Assembly (NCBI RefSeq): GCF_017377855.1
Contig: NZ_JAFREP010000056.1
Span: 1-36,169 of the forward strand
Source of the DNA: Acanthopleuribacter pedis
GTDB lineage: Bacteria > Acidobacteriota > Holophagae > Acanthopleuribacterales > Acanthopleuribacteraceae
Length of the DNA: 36,169 nucleotides
Direction: 5' to 3'
Position numbers and translations under genes: made by a program
Part shown: piece by piece, positions 22,247 to 31,115 of the stretch
How the letters are laid out: each line of letters opens with the position of its first letter
How positions within the stretch are numbered: the first letter of the stretch is position 1
Notes under the pieces: model-generated
Told to the model about the DNA's origin: nothing
Seen by the model: only the letters and a program-made list of their open reading frames with translations
Database searches by the model: none

Positions 22247-25009
22247 TCAAGAAATATCGCCATGAGAGCAGGGCCGGCCCAACAAGCAGAACCCGGCCCA
22301 ATAATGGGGATCGGGCTCCTGTTTCATCATCGCAAGACAAGCCGCTTGGTAGGCGCGAGCGGCACCGTTCGGCAATTCACGGTAAAAATGCGCCATCCAA
22401 TCACCGGTTTTCTCATCGTTGATATCCCACTGAGAAGCAAGTACTTGCCCCGCGCCGGCGGCAAATAATGAAATCACAAAACCACGGGGTTCATTGCCCT
22501 CGGCAACCACCACCGCGCCGCTGCGACACGAGGCCAAATTAATAAAAGGTTGCGCCAAGCGAAGCTGCGCCAGATCACGCAGGAATACCTTGGCGCCCCC
22601 CAACAGCAAATAAGACTCGTCGGGATGGTGGCGGTTAAAGGCGCAGTGACCGGCAAAGTGAATCACATCCGCGTTCGGCCAAGCTTCTTGAACATCCTCG
22701 GCGCGCCAACGATCAGGACACACGGCCCCCGGGTAGAGCTCACCCAGAATGCCCCGTTCCGGCGCACGTGGATCGGCCGCATCGTCGGAAAAATAGAACA
22801 ACGGGCGGTGGCGCGGGCGCGACGCACGCTTGAGCGCGAAATAATACATCGACAGGTTTTGGCACTGGTTCAGGGTGTTTGTTTCGAGAAGGAAACGACC
22901 GCGGAAACGAAGCAAGGCGGCGGGAAAACGATGAAGTTCACGGTGGAATACATAGGTCACGTGTCGGCACGAGGCCACTTGGGGCGGCACCAAAACCTCA
23001 CTCAGCCGATCCGACAACTCGATCAAACGCATCAGGCGGTTCGGCGCCGGATGAATCATGGACGCCGTCGCCTGTAACTGGTTGATTTCCCGCAAAAATC
23101 GCTTATCACATGGCAACAAGCGGGTATGCAGTGTTTGTTTACCAAGCGTTAAACGGTACAAACCGGATTGGCCAAGGAAGAAACACACCAGCAAGTGCCC
23201 CTCGGGCATCAACTTCTGAATTTCGCCCACATCCAAATCAATCGGGAAATACAAACCCAATCGTGCCGAATCGCGCATCCGTCCGCGCAGCAAATTTATG
23301 CGGCGGCGGACTTCCTGCTTCGATTCCTGCAATGCTTTCATTTCAAGTGCCGAGGTTTGGTCCTGGGTCAACAAACCTTGCAGCTTCCGGTTCAACTGGT
23401 TAAGCCGGTTGTGCTCGCGGTCCATTTCCAGGAGCAGCGGTTCGTCGCGGTTGAGCACACCGGCGGCGCGCCCCTCACGCGACATTTTCTCTGTCATTAA
23501 CCGACTGCGACTCAACTCAATAACCCGGAACATCCAGCGTTTGGCCTCGGCATGACCCCACTGGTACAAACGCTCAATCAATAACCCGTAAATTTCGGCT
23601 TTGTCGTTAAAAAAACTTTTCCGCTGACTGGAAACCGCAATACTGGCGCGCTCCGCCTCGATGGTACCAATCGCCTCAAACAACAAATCACAGGAACGTT
23701 TGAATTGGCGTTTGTCGTACCAATCCTGACTGATCACCAGCAAGGCCTCGGTACGCACCCGCGGACTGAGCGGCACCTTGATTAGGTTTTTCAGGCGTGT
23801 GATTTCAGCAGCGGTCGCACGCCCTTTTCGGTACCGCACCGCATCGAGCAACCCAATGAGTTCCAGTTCTTTATGACCGGTGGCAACAAATGCTTGTACG
23901 GCACGGTCCAAATAAAACAGCGCGCGCTTGCCGCGGTTGCGCCGTGCCGCCAAACGGGCGCGGTACAGATCGCAACGGGCCAAATAATGGGTATTTTTTT
24001 CGCGCCGAAACAGACGCATGGCGCGGTCGAGGTATTCGCCGGCCAGTTCTTCTTCACCCAGCGCCAACGCGGCTTCGATGGCGTGGTAACAGACCTGGCC
24101 CTGCTCCATCACGCGACCCAGACGTTTGAAACCCAAGACCAGTTCTTCCACTTGATCCAGCGCCTCGTCAAAACGGTTGAGCAGGATGAACATGCGGTAC
24201 AAATCGAAATCGCAGAGCGCGGCGCCGAAATCATCACCGGCACGGGCATACCCCTCGCGCGCCTCGATCAAACGCTGCTCGGCCATGTAAAACTGACCCA
24301 GGATGGTGTACAGGTTGCCAAATGCCTGCAGCACCATGGCCTCGTACAAAGTAAGGCCCTGCTCCTGAAACAAGGTACGCGCGGTCTGGTAATTGCTCTC
24401 GGCCTCGGAAAACGCATTGATACAAACTTGGGTGTTGGCCATATTGTGGCGCAGAATGGCTTCCAGCCGGGGTTGCGGCTCTTGCTTTAGAATCTCGCCG
24501 GCTTGGGAAAAATAACGCAAAGCGGGCCCGTAGTTATGGCGCCGGTACTCCATCACCCCCAAATTACTGGTGACTTTCAACCGTTCCAAGTTGGCAATTC
24601 CGTCCTCGGCCAGAATGGCTTCAAAGGATTCAACCGCCTTTTCGTAGTTCCCCAGAAAATGGTAGGCGGACCCCAACAAGCGCAAACATTGGTGCACGTT
24701 GTGGCCGAGGCCGAGGTGTTCAAAACGGGTTTTGGCGGCACGCGCCCAGCGAATCGTCAAACGATGCTGTGAACAAACCTCGGTATAACGCGCGATGAGC
24801 CAAAGCGCCTTGGCCTCGTGATGGGGCGGTAACTGACCGTGATGGCGCTCCAACATCTGCGCCAGCGGTTTTACCTTGTTAATGTCCTGACTAAGCAGGC
24901 TGATAAAGCGTTCTTCAAGGTCAACAAAAGCAATGCGCCCGGCAAGCACACGCCGGGCAAGGGTGGTGGCGTCTAGTTCCACTCCTTCAGATAAAGTTTG
25001 TTGACCCAA
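22247..25009 (-). CDS. TPR-repeat protein with C-terminal CHAT (caspase-like) protease domain
   Basis: A 920-residue protein with no signal peptide, so cytoplasmic. About residues 30-480 are helical TPR-type repeats (for example LRLLGSAYHFLGNYEKAVESF and VLQAFGNLYTILGQFYMAEQ). A coiled-coil linker spans about 520-580 (LEMDREHNRLNQLNRKLQGL). The C-terminal ~300 residues form a CHAT domain with the catalytic His788 in DVIHFAGHC and Cys828 in INLASCRSGA. The conserved GFVISLFAAGAGQVLASQWD and WAGFCLLG follow. CHAT enzymes are clan CD peptidases; TPR-CHAT proteins act in regulated proteolysis (for example Craspase of type III-E CRISPR). The start is the TTG at 25009, with GAGG 7 nt upstream. It overlaps the preceding gene by 37 nt, and there is no good alternative start. 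Third gene of a sigma factor/small protein/CHAT operon. Confidence 0.93.
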   Translation of the reverse strand: MGQQTLSEGVELDATTLARRVLAGRIAFVDLEERFISLLSQDINKVKPLAQMLERHHGQLPPHHEAKALWLIARYTEVCSQHRLTIRWARAAKTRFEHLGLGHNVHQCLRLLGSAYHFLGNYEKAVESFEAILAEDGIANLERLKVTSNLGVMEYRRHNYGPALRYFSQAGEILKQEPQPRLEAILRHNMANTQVCINAFSEAESNYQTARTLFQEQGLTLYEAMVLQAFGNLYTILGQFYMAEQRLIEAREGYARAGDDFGAALCDFDLYRMFILLNRFDEALDQVEELVLGFKRLGRVMEQGQVCYHAIEAALALGEEELAGEYLDRAMRLFRREKNTHYLARCDLYRARLAARRNRGKRALFYLDRAVQAFVATGHKELELIGLLDAVRYRKGRATAAEITRLKNLIKVPLSPRVRTEALLVISQDWYDKRQFKRSCDLLFEAIGTIEAERASIAVSSQRKSFFNDKAEIYGLLIERLYQWGHAEAKRWMFRVIELSRSRLMTEKMSREGRAAGVLNRDEPLLLEMDREHNRLNQLNRKLQGLLTQDQTSALEMKALQESKQEVRRRINLLRGRMRDSARLGLYFPIDLDVGEIQKLMPEGHLLVCFFLGQSGLYRLTLGKQTLHTRLLPCDKRFLREINQLQATASMIHPAPNRLMRLIELSDRLSEVLVPPQVASCRHVTYVFHRELHRFPAALLRFRGRFLLETNTLNQCQNLSMYYFALKRASRPRHRPLFYFSDDAADPRAPERGILGELYPGAVCPDRWRAEDVQEAWPNADVIHFAGHCAFNRHHPDESYLLLGGAKVFLRDLAQLRLAQPFINLASCRSGAVVVAEGNEPRGFVISLFAAGAGQVLASQWDINDEKTGDWMAHFYRELPNGAARAYQAACLAMMKQEPDPHYWAGFCLLGRPCSHGDIS

Positions 25010-25422
25010 TAACGTTCCTCACCTTGCCAAAATGACAGCGAGTACTCGCCCGATTCGAGACTGACGAAGTCAAAGACACCATTCTCAATGCGTGTACGAC
25101 CGACGCTCTCAGTACCATACAAAAACACCTCGGATTCATCAATCCCATTGATGAATCCGTGCAGGTGGATGCCGCTTTTATCGGTTGTTTGCTCCAGGGA
25201 AAGGTAAAAACCGTTGGGCAGGTCGTAGAACCATTTCTTAATCCCGGCGTCACGGACAAGCGCTTGTTGCAGCGGGCGCAACACAAAAAGATTGGCGAAC
25301 GAAGGTTTGGCCTTGGGCTCAAAAATCGCCTGTGCGGCATTCACGGTCGCTTCCGGGACGACGACGCTGGCGTCGAGCGCGGTAAGCTGAACAAGGTGTT
25401 GGTAAAAAGTGTCTTGTGACAT
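24973..25422 (-). CDS. Unrecognised 149-residue protein between sigma factor and CHAT protease
   Basis: I do not recognise this family. The N-terminal ~60 residues look helical (DTFYQHLVQLTALDASVVVPE and VLRPLQQALVRDAG). The C-terminal ~85 alternate hydrophobic and polar residues as in a beta-sandwich (GFYLSLEQT, GIHLHGFINGIDESEVFLYG, FDFVSLESGEYSLSF). There is no signal peptide, membrane helix or zinc motif, so it is not a standard anti-sigma factor. It lies between the sigma factor gene (216-nt gap) and the CHAT gene, whose start it overlaps by 37 nt, implying coupled translation. A target, inhibitor or regulator of the CHAT protease is a reasonable guess from position only. Confidence 0.85.
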   Translation of the reverse strand: MSQDTFYQHLVQLTALDASVVVPEATVNAAQAIFEPKAKPSFANLFVLRPLQQALVRDAGIKKWFYDLPNGFYLSLEQTTDKSGIHLHGFINGIDESEVFLYGTESVGRTRIENGVFDFVSLESGEYSLSFWQGEERYWVNKLYLKEWN

Positions 25423-25638
25423 GCCGAAAGGCCTCCCGGACGTTGTGGTTCATCAAAGGTGCGGTTTTCCCAACAATACGGCGGATCCACGGCGGCTTTG
25501 CTGTGTGCCGCCCTACGCTTGTTCTGTCGGCATCAAGGTTCCAACAGCAGCGTCGATGGTTTCATCGTGACGTGTTTGGCAACGGATCGTGAATTGGGTT
25601 CTCGCTTGGCGTCGTCCTGACTAACCATAAAGTATCGC

Positions 25639-26244
25639 TTACAGCCATTCAGATACATTTTTTTCGTGGATACCACGTTTTTTCAACAATTCCTTGAACT
25701 TGAGCAGGCAACGTTTGCGCGTCGGACCAATCGAGCCGTGTGGAATACCCGCCTGCTCCGAGATCTTGTGGTAATCGCTTGAATCGTGCTCGTAAAACAA
25801 CAGGTACAGTAATTTACGGCAACGGGTGTTCAGCAAACCGAGGCTCTGGCGCACGATCGACTGCTGCAGTTTGATTTCAAGGCACTTGGGCGTGATTTCG
25901 TCGGGATCGGCAACGTCGTATTCTTGCGGAACCTCGTAATCATTTTGGTTGCGTCTTTTATTTGCGGCGCGCCAAGTGATGCGCTGTGCCACCGTGGCGA
26001 TCCAACGGCTGAGGTCGTCAACTTCCAGCAACTTTTCCAATTGCTTGTAAATCGCCACAAAAGTTTCTTGGAATACCTCGTCGCAATCCTCGGGGTTCAG
26101 TCGGGCCCCGTTGGGGAAATGGTACACCAGCCGCTTGTAACGGTGAATCAGGGCGTCCCAGGCAGGCTGGTCACCGTCCAGGCATCGCTTGATCAGCTCC
26201 CGGTCTGTTTCCTTCCAAAGCTTTTTGCTCAGAACTGCCTCCAT
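25639..26244 (-). CDS. ECF-type sigma-70 family RNA polymerase sigma factor
   Basis: A protein of about 201 residues. Region 2 (about 20-95) includes DALIHRYKRLVYHFPNGARL, DEVFQETFVAIYKQL and LSRWIATVAQRITWRAANKR. Region 4 (about 130-190) includes LGLLNTRCRKLLYLLFYEHD and a helix-turn-helix ISEQAGIPHGSIGPTRKRCL. There is no region 1 or 3, as in ECF factors. The ATG at 26244 is preferred because it starts just before the sigma-2 domain; an in-frame ATG at 26316 would add 24 residues. No membrane anti-sigma factor adjoins it. Instead the gene heads an apparent operon with a small unknown protein and a TPR-CHAT protease, so its activity may be controlled by, or may control, that pair. Confidence 0.93.
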   Translation of the reverse strand: MEAVLSKKLWKETDRELIKRCLDGDQPAWDALIHRYKRLVYHFPNGARLNPEDCDEVFQETFVAIYKQLEKLLEVDDLSRWIATVAQRITWRAANKRRNQNDYEVPQEYDVADPDEITPKCLEIKLQQSIVRQSLGLLNTRCRKLLYLLFYEHDSSDYHKISEQAGIPHGSIGPTRKRCLLKFKELLKKRGIHEKNVSEWL

Positions 26245-26316
26245 CAAGCCCCGGGGAACGGCCAACCCAAAACCGTCGGGCCATGGCTTTCCCACGACCT
26301 TCCCCCAAACCGCCAT

Positions 26317-26702
26317 TTAGAACCCGGGCAACCACGCGCGGCGACGCAACTGTGACACACCGACGCGAAGCGACCCCGTTACGCAACCAACCGACATCAC
26401 ATCCAAGGCGGGTTCAATCCGCGTTTCGGTCTTTTTGATATAAAACGAAAGCAACCGCTTCCACCCCAAGTGAGACGAATATAGCGTGTTTAACGCGAAT
26501 CGCAAACCCCCTTTAACAACAGCAGCAGGGGTATTCCCACCTCGAAAAAAAGGCTGAATCAACCAGGTAACCCGCGTGTTCCAACCGTTTTGCCGCACGA
26601 CTTCCACGCGGTTTACCGCATCAAATCAGCGTCGTAGCATCAATCACATTCACCCAGGCCCGCCCCGAACAAAAAACGGGGCGGGCGATTGTGAACAACA
26701 GG
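26317..26702. other. Intergenic region upstream of sigma factor; hairpin near amidohydrolase end
   Basis: No gene is supported. GCCCGCCCCG (26658-26667) pairs with CGGGGCGGGC (26677-26686). On the minus strand the loop, rather than the 3' side, is T-rich. It lies 17 nt beyond the amidohydrolase stop and could be its transcript end. The sigma-factor promoter probably lies in 26320-26480, but I see no clear match. Confidence 0.45.
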
Positions 26703-28394
26703 TTAAGGGGCCCGGTAACGGGTCATCCCGGCGACAATGGTTTTCAAGACGCGGGTCGCACCGATTTTTTCGCCGGGTACCTTGGTCAGATCTTGATCCA
26801 GCACCACCATGTCGGCGAATTTCCCCACTTCCAAGCTGCCTTTGTCCTGATCCTCAAAGGCCGCAAACGCCGCGTTCAGCGTGTAGGACTGAATCGCCTG
26901 CTCACGCCTGAGCACCTGCTCGGGGAAAAAGGTTTCGCCGGCGCGGGTCAAACGGGTCACCGTACTTTGCAAGCTCGCTAGGGGCGAAACATCCTCTACC
27001 GGCGCATCCGTACCATTACTTACCACCGCACCGGACTGCCACAGGGAACGCCATACGTAAGCACCTTCGCGGGCGCGCTGCTCACCCAAACGTTTGACCA
27101 CGAACGGCGCATCCGAGGTGCAGTGAACACCCTGCATGCTGGCGATGATTTTGAGCTCGGCGAAACGGGGGATGTCTTGGGGATTCAGATGCTGCGCGTG
27201 TTCGATCCGCCAACGCAAATCGCGGCCCTTGAGTTTGCGCGCGAACAGATCCAAGACCTCGCGGTTGCCGCGGTCGCCGATCGCGTGAACACACAATTGG
27301 AGTTTGTGTTCCAGGGCGACATCGGCAATTTCGGCCAGCACATCCAGGTCGGTCACATTGTGGCCGCTGGTCGTGGGATCATCGCTGTAGGGTTTGAGCA
27401 GCCAGGCGCCGCGACTACCGAGGGCGCCGTCTGAATAAGCTTTGATCCCACCGAGGGTAAGGAACCCGCCACCGGCTTGGCGCAAGTCTTTGTAGGCCGG
27501 CAGGCGCTTACGCAAATCAGCCGGGGAACCCAAAGCCATCAACCACAAACGCAGGCCCAGCTTGCTTTCATCCGCAAAACTGCGCAACTGGTCAAGCGTT
27601 TCCCAATCCACACCGGCATCCTGAAAGGAGGTAATGCCTTTGGACAAACACTCCATCATCGCCAAACGCAGGGCGCGGCGCAAACGCTTGGCGCGCGCCT
27701 CCGGCGTCAAGGCATCGAGGTGTTTTTGGTAGGCCGCCACAATCAAACCGGCCGCGGTTTCATTAAACACGCCCGTCACCTTACCGGCACCGTCATGCAA
27801 AATTTCCCCGCCCTCGGGGTCCGCGGTTTTGTCGGTTACCCCGGCGAGTTCCATCGCTTTGGCGTTGGCAATCCCCGCGTGGCCGCTGGCGTGATCCAGC
27901 CAAACCGGATGATTGGGTGCCGCCTTGCTCAACAGATCGTGGGTCGGGAAACCCCGTTCGGTTTGTGCCGGTTGTTTGTCCCATTTTTCCTGGTGCCAGC
28001 CGCGACCGATGATCCACTGCCCCGCCGGTGCCTCGGCCGCGGCCTTGGCGACCATCGCAACAATTTCGTCCCAGTTCCGCGCCTCGTTAAGCTTTAAATT
28101 AAGCTGGGATTCGCCCAAACCACGCAGGTGGGCATGGCCCTCTACAAAACCCGGCATCACAAACTGCCCACCCAGATCGACAACCCGCGTTTTTTCGCCT
28201 TTGGCCGCCATCACCTCGGCAGCCTTACCCACCGCGGTAATACGCCCGTCGCGCACGGCCACCGCCTCGGCCCACGGCTGTTTGGGGTTGACCGTGTAGA
28301 AACGGCCGTTGGTAAAAATCGTTTGTGGGGCTTGCGCACCAAGCGGAATCAAAAACGTCATCAACAAAAAGAAGGACCAACAAACTCGGTTCAT
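26703..28394 (-). CDS. Exported amidohydrolase family 3 protein (YtcJ-like)
   Basis: A 563-residue metal-dependent hydrolase with a signal peptide (MNRVCWSFFLLMTFLIPLGA, then QA). Family 3 features are visible. The N-terminal beta part ends in VDLGGQFVMPGFVEGHAHLR, where HAH binds the first metal site. Then come WIIGRGWHQEKWD, HPVWLDHASGHAG, VCVHAIGDRGNRE-type residues (LCVHAIGDRGNREVLDLF), WRIEHAQHL, and NGTDAPVEDVSPLASLQ with the late catalytic Asp. YtcJ-like enzymes hydrolyse amide or carbamate-type bonds; the substrate cannot be told from sequence. A GGAG lies upstream of the ATG at 28394. The upstream in-frame extension to 28445 is rejected because it would bury the signal peptide. Confidence 0.93.
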   Translation of the reverse strand: MNRVCWSFFLLMTFLIPLGAQAPQTIFTNGRFYTVNPKQPWAEAVAVRDGRITAVGKAAEVMAAKGEKTRVVDLGGQFVMPGFVEGHAHLRGLGESQLNLKLNEARNWDEIVAMVAKAAAEAPAGQWIIGRGWHQEKWDKQPAQTERGFPTHDLLSKAAPNHPVWLDHASGHAGIANAKAMELAGVTDKTADPEGGEILHDGAGKVTGVFNETAAGLIVAAYQKHLDALTPEARAKRLRRALRLAMMECLSKGITSFQDAGVDWETLDQLRSFADESKLGLRLWLMALGSPADLRKRLPAYKDLRQAGGGFLTLGGIKAYSDGALGSRGAWLLKPYSDDPTTSGHNVTDLDVLAEIADVALEHKLQLCVHAIGDRGNREVLDLFARKLKGRDLRWRIEHAQHLNPQDIPRFAELKIIASMQGVHCTSDAPFVVKRLGEQRAREGAYVWRSLWQSGAVVSNGTDAPVEDVSPLASLQSTVTRLTRAGETFFPEQVLRREQAIQSYTLNAAFAAFEDQDKGSLEVGKFADMVVLDQDLTKVPGEKIGATRVLKTIVAGMTRYRAP

Positions 28395-28634
28395 GCCGAA
28401 TGCTCCAATCATTAATAAGGTCGTCGCGTTTTCAGCAAACCCCACCGGATGTGTTTTTTCGCGCCGGTACCGTCAACGGCGCATCGAGAAAGGGCGAGGT
28501 TTGGTCGAGCATGGACTTGGGCAACGCGCACACCGGGATTCTGCAATCATCCCGATAACCCTTTTGTGATCACTTTACTTCCCAACCATTCGCGGGTAAA
28601 GTCTTTAGCAAGAAAACACGCGGAGCAACATGAC

Positions 28635-29390
28635 GTGAAGACCATCCTTGGTTTCATCCTGGTTTTTTTATCCATGATCGGGTACTTCCTGCTCGTTTCA
28701 CGTCTGGGCGTGTTTCAGCGCTACCCGATCATCCACGTCCTGATCAGCCTGGCCGGTATCGGTTTGATGTTTGCCGATTTTAAAGGCCGCTTCCGTTGGC
28801 CCAAGGCTGTCGCCAACCTGATCGCGGTCGGTGTCTCCGGGCTGTTTTACGCCTGGATCTTCGTCTGGTCCTCCTACGGCGCCCCGCCAATCCAAGTCGC
28901 CGTCGACCAAACCATCCCGCCGCAAACCATGGCGATCCCTTTGCAAGGCTCGGGCGTTGAGGTCCAGCTCGACGATGTGTTCGGCACCAATCGCCACGCG
29001 CTGATCATTTTCTACCGCGGCCATTGGTGAACCTACTGCAAACGGGAGCTGGTCCAGCTTCAAACCGCACAAAATGATTTCGAGGAACTGGGGATTTCGC
29101 CCGCGGCGATTTCGGTCGACGACCCGACCCAATCACAAAAAACCCAGCGCCGCCTCAACCTGACCTATCCCCTGCTCACCGATCCCGGGGCAACCATGGC
29201 CACCGCGCTCGGCTTGCGTCACGAAGGCGGCAACCCCATGGACGGCAGCGATATCGCACGCCCGGCGCGCATCCTTATCGACCGCACCGGCCGCATTCTC
29301 TGGTCCGATATCTCCGAAAACTACCGTGTTCGACCTTTGCCGGAACAAATCCTGAAGGAAGTAGCGCCGCTGGTTAACCGGACACCCTAA
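28635..29390 (+). CDS. Membrane-anchored peroxiredoxin-like (AhpC/TSA) selenoprotein with in-frame TGA
   Basis: A reading frame of 251 residues if TGA 29028-29030 is read as selenocysteine (residue 132). Three membrane helices (about 3-23, 31-48, 57-78) precede a thioredoxin-fold domain, probably periplasmic. The active site reads FYRGHW-U-TYCKREL. In cysteine homologues this is RGxWCxxC, so U exactly replaces the first catalytic Cys and Cys135 is the partner. The frame stays open and family-like on both sides of the TGA: upstream PLQGSGVEVQLDDVFGTNRH, downstream LVQLQTAQNDFEELGISPAA, ISVDD and RPARILIDRTGRILW. A SECIS-like hairpin follows. The start is the GTG at 28635 with GGAG 9 nt upstream. 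It should reduce peroxides or disulfides. The alternative is a pseudogene with a nonsense mutation. The 3' end overlaps the convergent regulator gene by 4 nt. Confidence 0.88.
29045..29061 (+). promoter_or_regulatory. Bacterial SECIS-like hairpin for UGA recoding
   Basis: AGCTG (29047-29051) pairs with CAGCT (29055-29059) around a GTC loop, extended by G46/G45 with the flanking T60/C61. The apical G-GUC-C arrangement is very like the E. coli fdhF hairpin (stem UGCAG, loop GUC, stem UGCA). The apical loop begins 21 nt after the TGA, within the range usual for bacterial SECIS elements bound by SelB. All bases are also coding (ELVQL). Confidence 0.75.
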
Positions 29391-30886
29391 CGGGTCGTGG
29401 CCGCGGTGGATACACCGGCCCGCAATTGCTTCAGCGCGCTGAGTTGCTCGGCGCGCCGTTTCTTCTCAAGGTACAAGGTCGGCTCGGTGACCCGTTCCTG
29501 ACAGTGCTCCGCCGTCAGCGGACAGCGCTCGCAGGTTTGACCCAACTCGCGATGGGGCACCTTGGGATCAGGCAAAAAGCGCACGGTTTTACGGAGCGCC
29601 GCATCCACCTGAAAACCGAGTGTCAGGCTGGAATAATGGTTGGGATCCAACATGCCGCGGAACGCGACCGAAATACAGAAAAACTCGCTGTCGTGTTCGA
29701 TAAACCGCGATCGCTGCACCCCGATCACCATGTCTTTTTCGGGTTCGGCCTCCAGTTCGTCAATCACATACAGCGACAACCAGCGGCGGCAAAACTGCTC
29801 TTTAAGTCCGATCCCGTGGGGAATGTGAACATTGGACATGTTCAATTGTTTGACCAACTTAGCGCGACTCTCGCCCGCGCCCCGTTCAAACTTCAAAAAG
29901 TGAACCCTTTTGGAACGGAAGTAATGGGGCACCAACTGGCTGAGCCGGTAGAAAAAGGTTTCCGGCGTAACCTTGTACCCCGCCATCAGGTTGCGGAACG
30001 CCTCGGCGTCCCAAAAACTGAGCTTGAAGAAACTCTTCAAATCGCGGAACAAGCGTTCGCGCGGCAGCAAGATGGCGCTGGCGAAGTAGGAGGCTTTGAA
30101 GTTGTTAAACACCTCTTCGAAGGTGCCGACCTCAAGGGGCGGCGAACTGTAGGCCCGTTCCTCGGCTTTCAGCAAGCGGTACCCAATCTCTCGCCCAATC
30201 GCAAAGGCTTGGCGTGGCTGAGAAAGGGCATGGTGTAGCAGGAGCTGGTTGTCCTCGGTGAGCACCGAACGCATGTGGCTGAGGGTCGGGTGGTCGGCCA
30301 AACAGTCCAGATTGATGGTGACCCCAAATTCTTCTTTCAAAACGGGCAGCAACTCATCAAAACCGACAATGCGATCGGCTTCCCAACCGCGGGTCTTGCG
30401 AAAACGATCCGCCGTTTTTTCGATATCGGCAAAGAAGTTGTGGTTGATGATTTGGAAGGAGCGCAGCGCCGTGTGGAAGAAGTGTTCAACCCGCATGTCG
30501 TAGTTGTGGCCCATGTCCTCGAGGACCTTGGCCAAAATGCCCATTTCACGGGGAACGCGCGCCATCAATTGGATGAGGTCTTGGGCCGAAATGCCAAACA
30601 GTTTAAAAGGGAACTTCTGAATCAGGGGCGAATTGAGCACCGGGGTGAGGTTACCGAGATCTTCCTCGAGGCGGAGGGAAACCAAATCGTCGTAACCCAC
30701 CGAAAGCGCATCGGCCAGCGACATGATCTTCTCGGCCTTGGGGTATTTTTTGCCTTTTTCGATCTCATTTAAATAGGAAGCCGACATGCCGGTCTTTTTG
30801 GCGAGATCTTGCAATGAAAAATGGGCCTGTTGACGCAGGCGACGCACTTTCATGCCGAGAATGAGTCGAATTAAATCGTTATCCAT
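29387..30886 (-). CDS. XRE/ImmA-IrrE-type regulator of short-chain acyl metabolism (RamB/MccR-like)
   Basis: A 499-residue DNA-binding regulator. Residues about 8-65 are a Cro/CI helix-turn-helix (FSLQDLAKKTGMSASYLNEI). The middle (about 170-290) aligns with the ImmA/IrrE domain found in this family, but the zinc-peptidase HExxH is replaced by FAIGREIGYRLL. It is therefore probably a sensor, not a protease. The C-terminal part ends with a Cys cluster CERCPLTAEHCQERV, typical of the short-chain fatty acyl regulator family. RamB and MccR in actinobacteria control glyoxylate-shunt and methylcitrate genes. Here the gene is divergent from malate synthase and isocitrate lyase, fitting that role. 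Its own upstream region carries TTTGCGAA (30925-30932), the reverse complement of TTCGCAAA in the aceB promoter, which suggests autoregulation. Confidence 0.93.
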   Translation of the reverse strand: MDNDLIRLILGMKVRRLRQQAHFSLQDLAKKTGMSASYLNEIEKGKKYPKAEKIMSLADALSVGYDDLVSLRLEEDLGNLTPVLNSPLIQKFPFKLFGISAQDLIQLMARVPREMGILAKVLEDMGHNYDMRVEHFFHTALRSFQIINHNFFADIEKTADRFRKTRGWEADRIVGFDELLPVLKEEFGVTINLDCLADHPTLSHMRSVLTEDNQLLLHHALSQPRQAFAIGREIGYRLLKAEERAYSSPPLEVGTFEEVFNNFKASYFASAILLPRERLFRDLKSFFKLSFWDAEAFRNLMAGYKVTPETFFYRLSQLVPHYFRSKRVHFLKFERGAGESRAKLVKQLNMSNVHIPHGIGLKEQFCRRWLSLYVIDELEAEPEKDMVIGVQRSRFIEHDSEFFCISVAFRGMLDPNHYSSLTLGFQVDAALRKTVRFLPDPKVPHRELGQTCERCPLTAEHCQERVTEPTLYLEKKRRAEQLSALKQLRAGVSTAATTR

Positions 30887-30978
30887 GTGTTTTCGGCCCC
30901 CTGGGACTAGGTACGGTTGAGCGGTTTGCGAAAAGATTTAACCTAAAGTGTGCGATTCGGGTGGATGCAATCGTGCAA

Positions 30979-31115
30979 GATGCTGGAGCGAAAGGTGTTG
31001 AAAAAAGTGCAGGCGTACTGGGAAAGTACGTTGAGCATTTTTGCTGCACGTTGCAGCCCAGCAGGTTGCGCGAGTGTGCCGCCAAGAATCGCTAACTTTA
31101 GGTTTAAGCCAGGCG
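30979..31115 (+). repeat. Dispersed repeat family R1, copy 1
   Basis: TGGAGCGAAAGGTGTTGAAAA, then GAGCATTTTTGCTGC, ACGTTGCAGCCCAGC and TTTAGGTTTAAGCCAGGCG match in order to 35602-35745. There the words are TGGAGCGAAATGGTTTGGAAA, GAGCATTTTCACAG, ACCGTTGCAGCCCAG and CTTAGGTGTCAGCCCAGGCG. Spacing in the middle differs. There is no start codon/RBS structure consistent with a gene. Confidence 0.7.

Noticed and set aside
28449..29030. Two separate genes or a simple pseudogene at the peroxiredoxin locus
   Set aside because: The single interruption is a TGA at the catalytic Cys position with a SECIS-like hairpin, and both sides remain intact; recoding explains it better. Not formally excluded.
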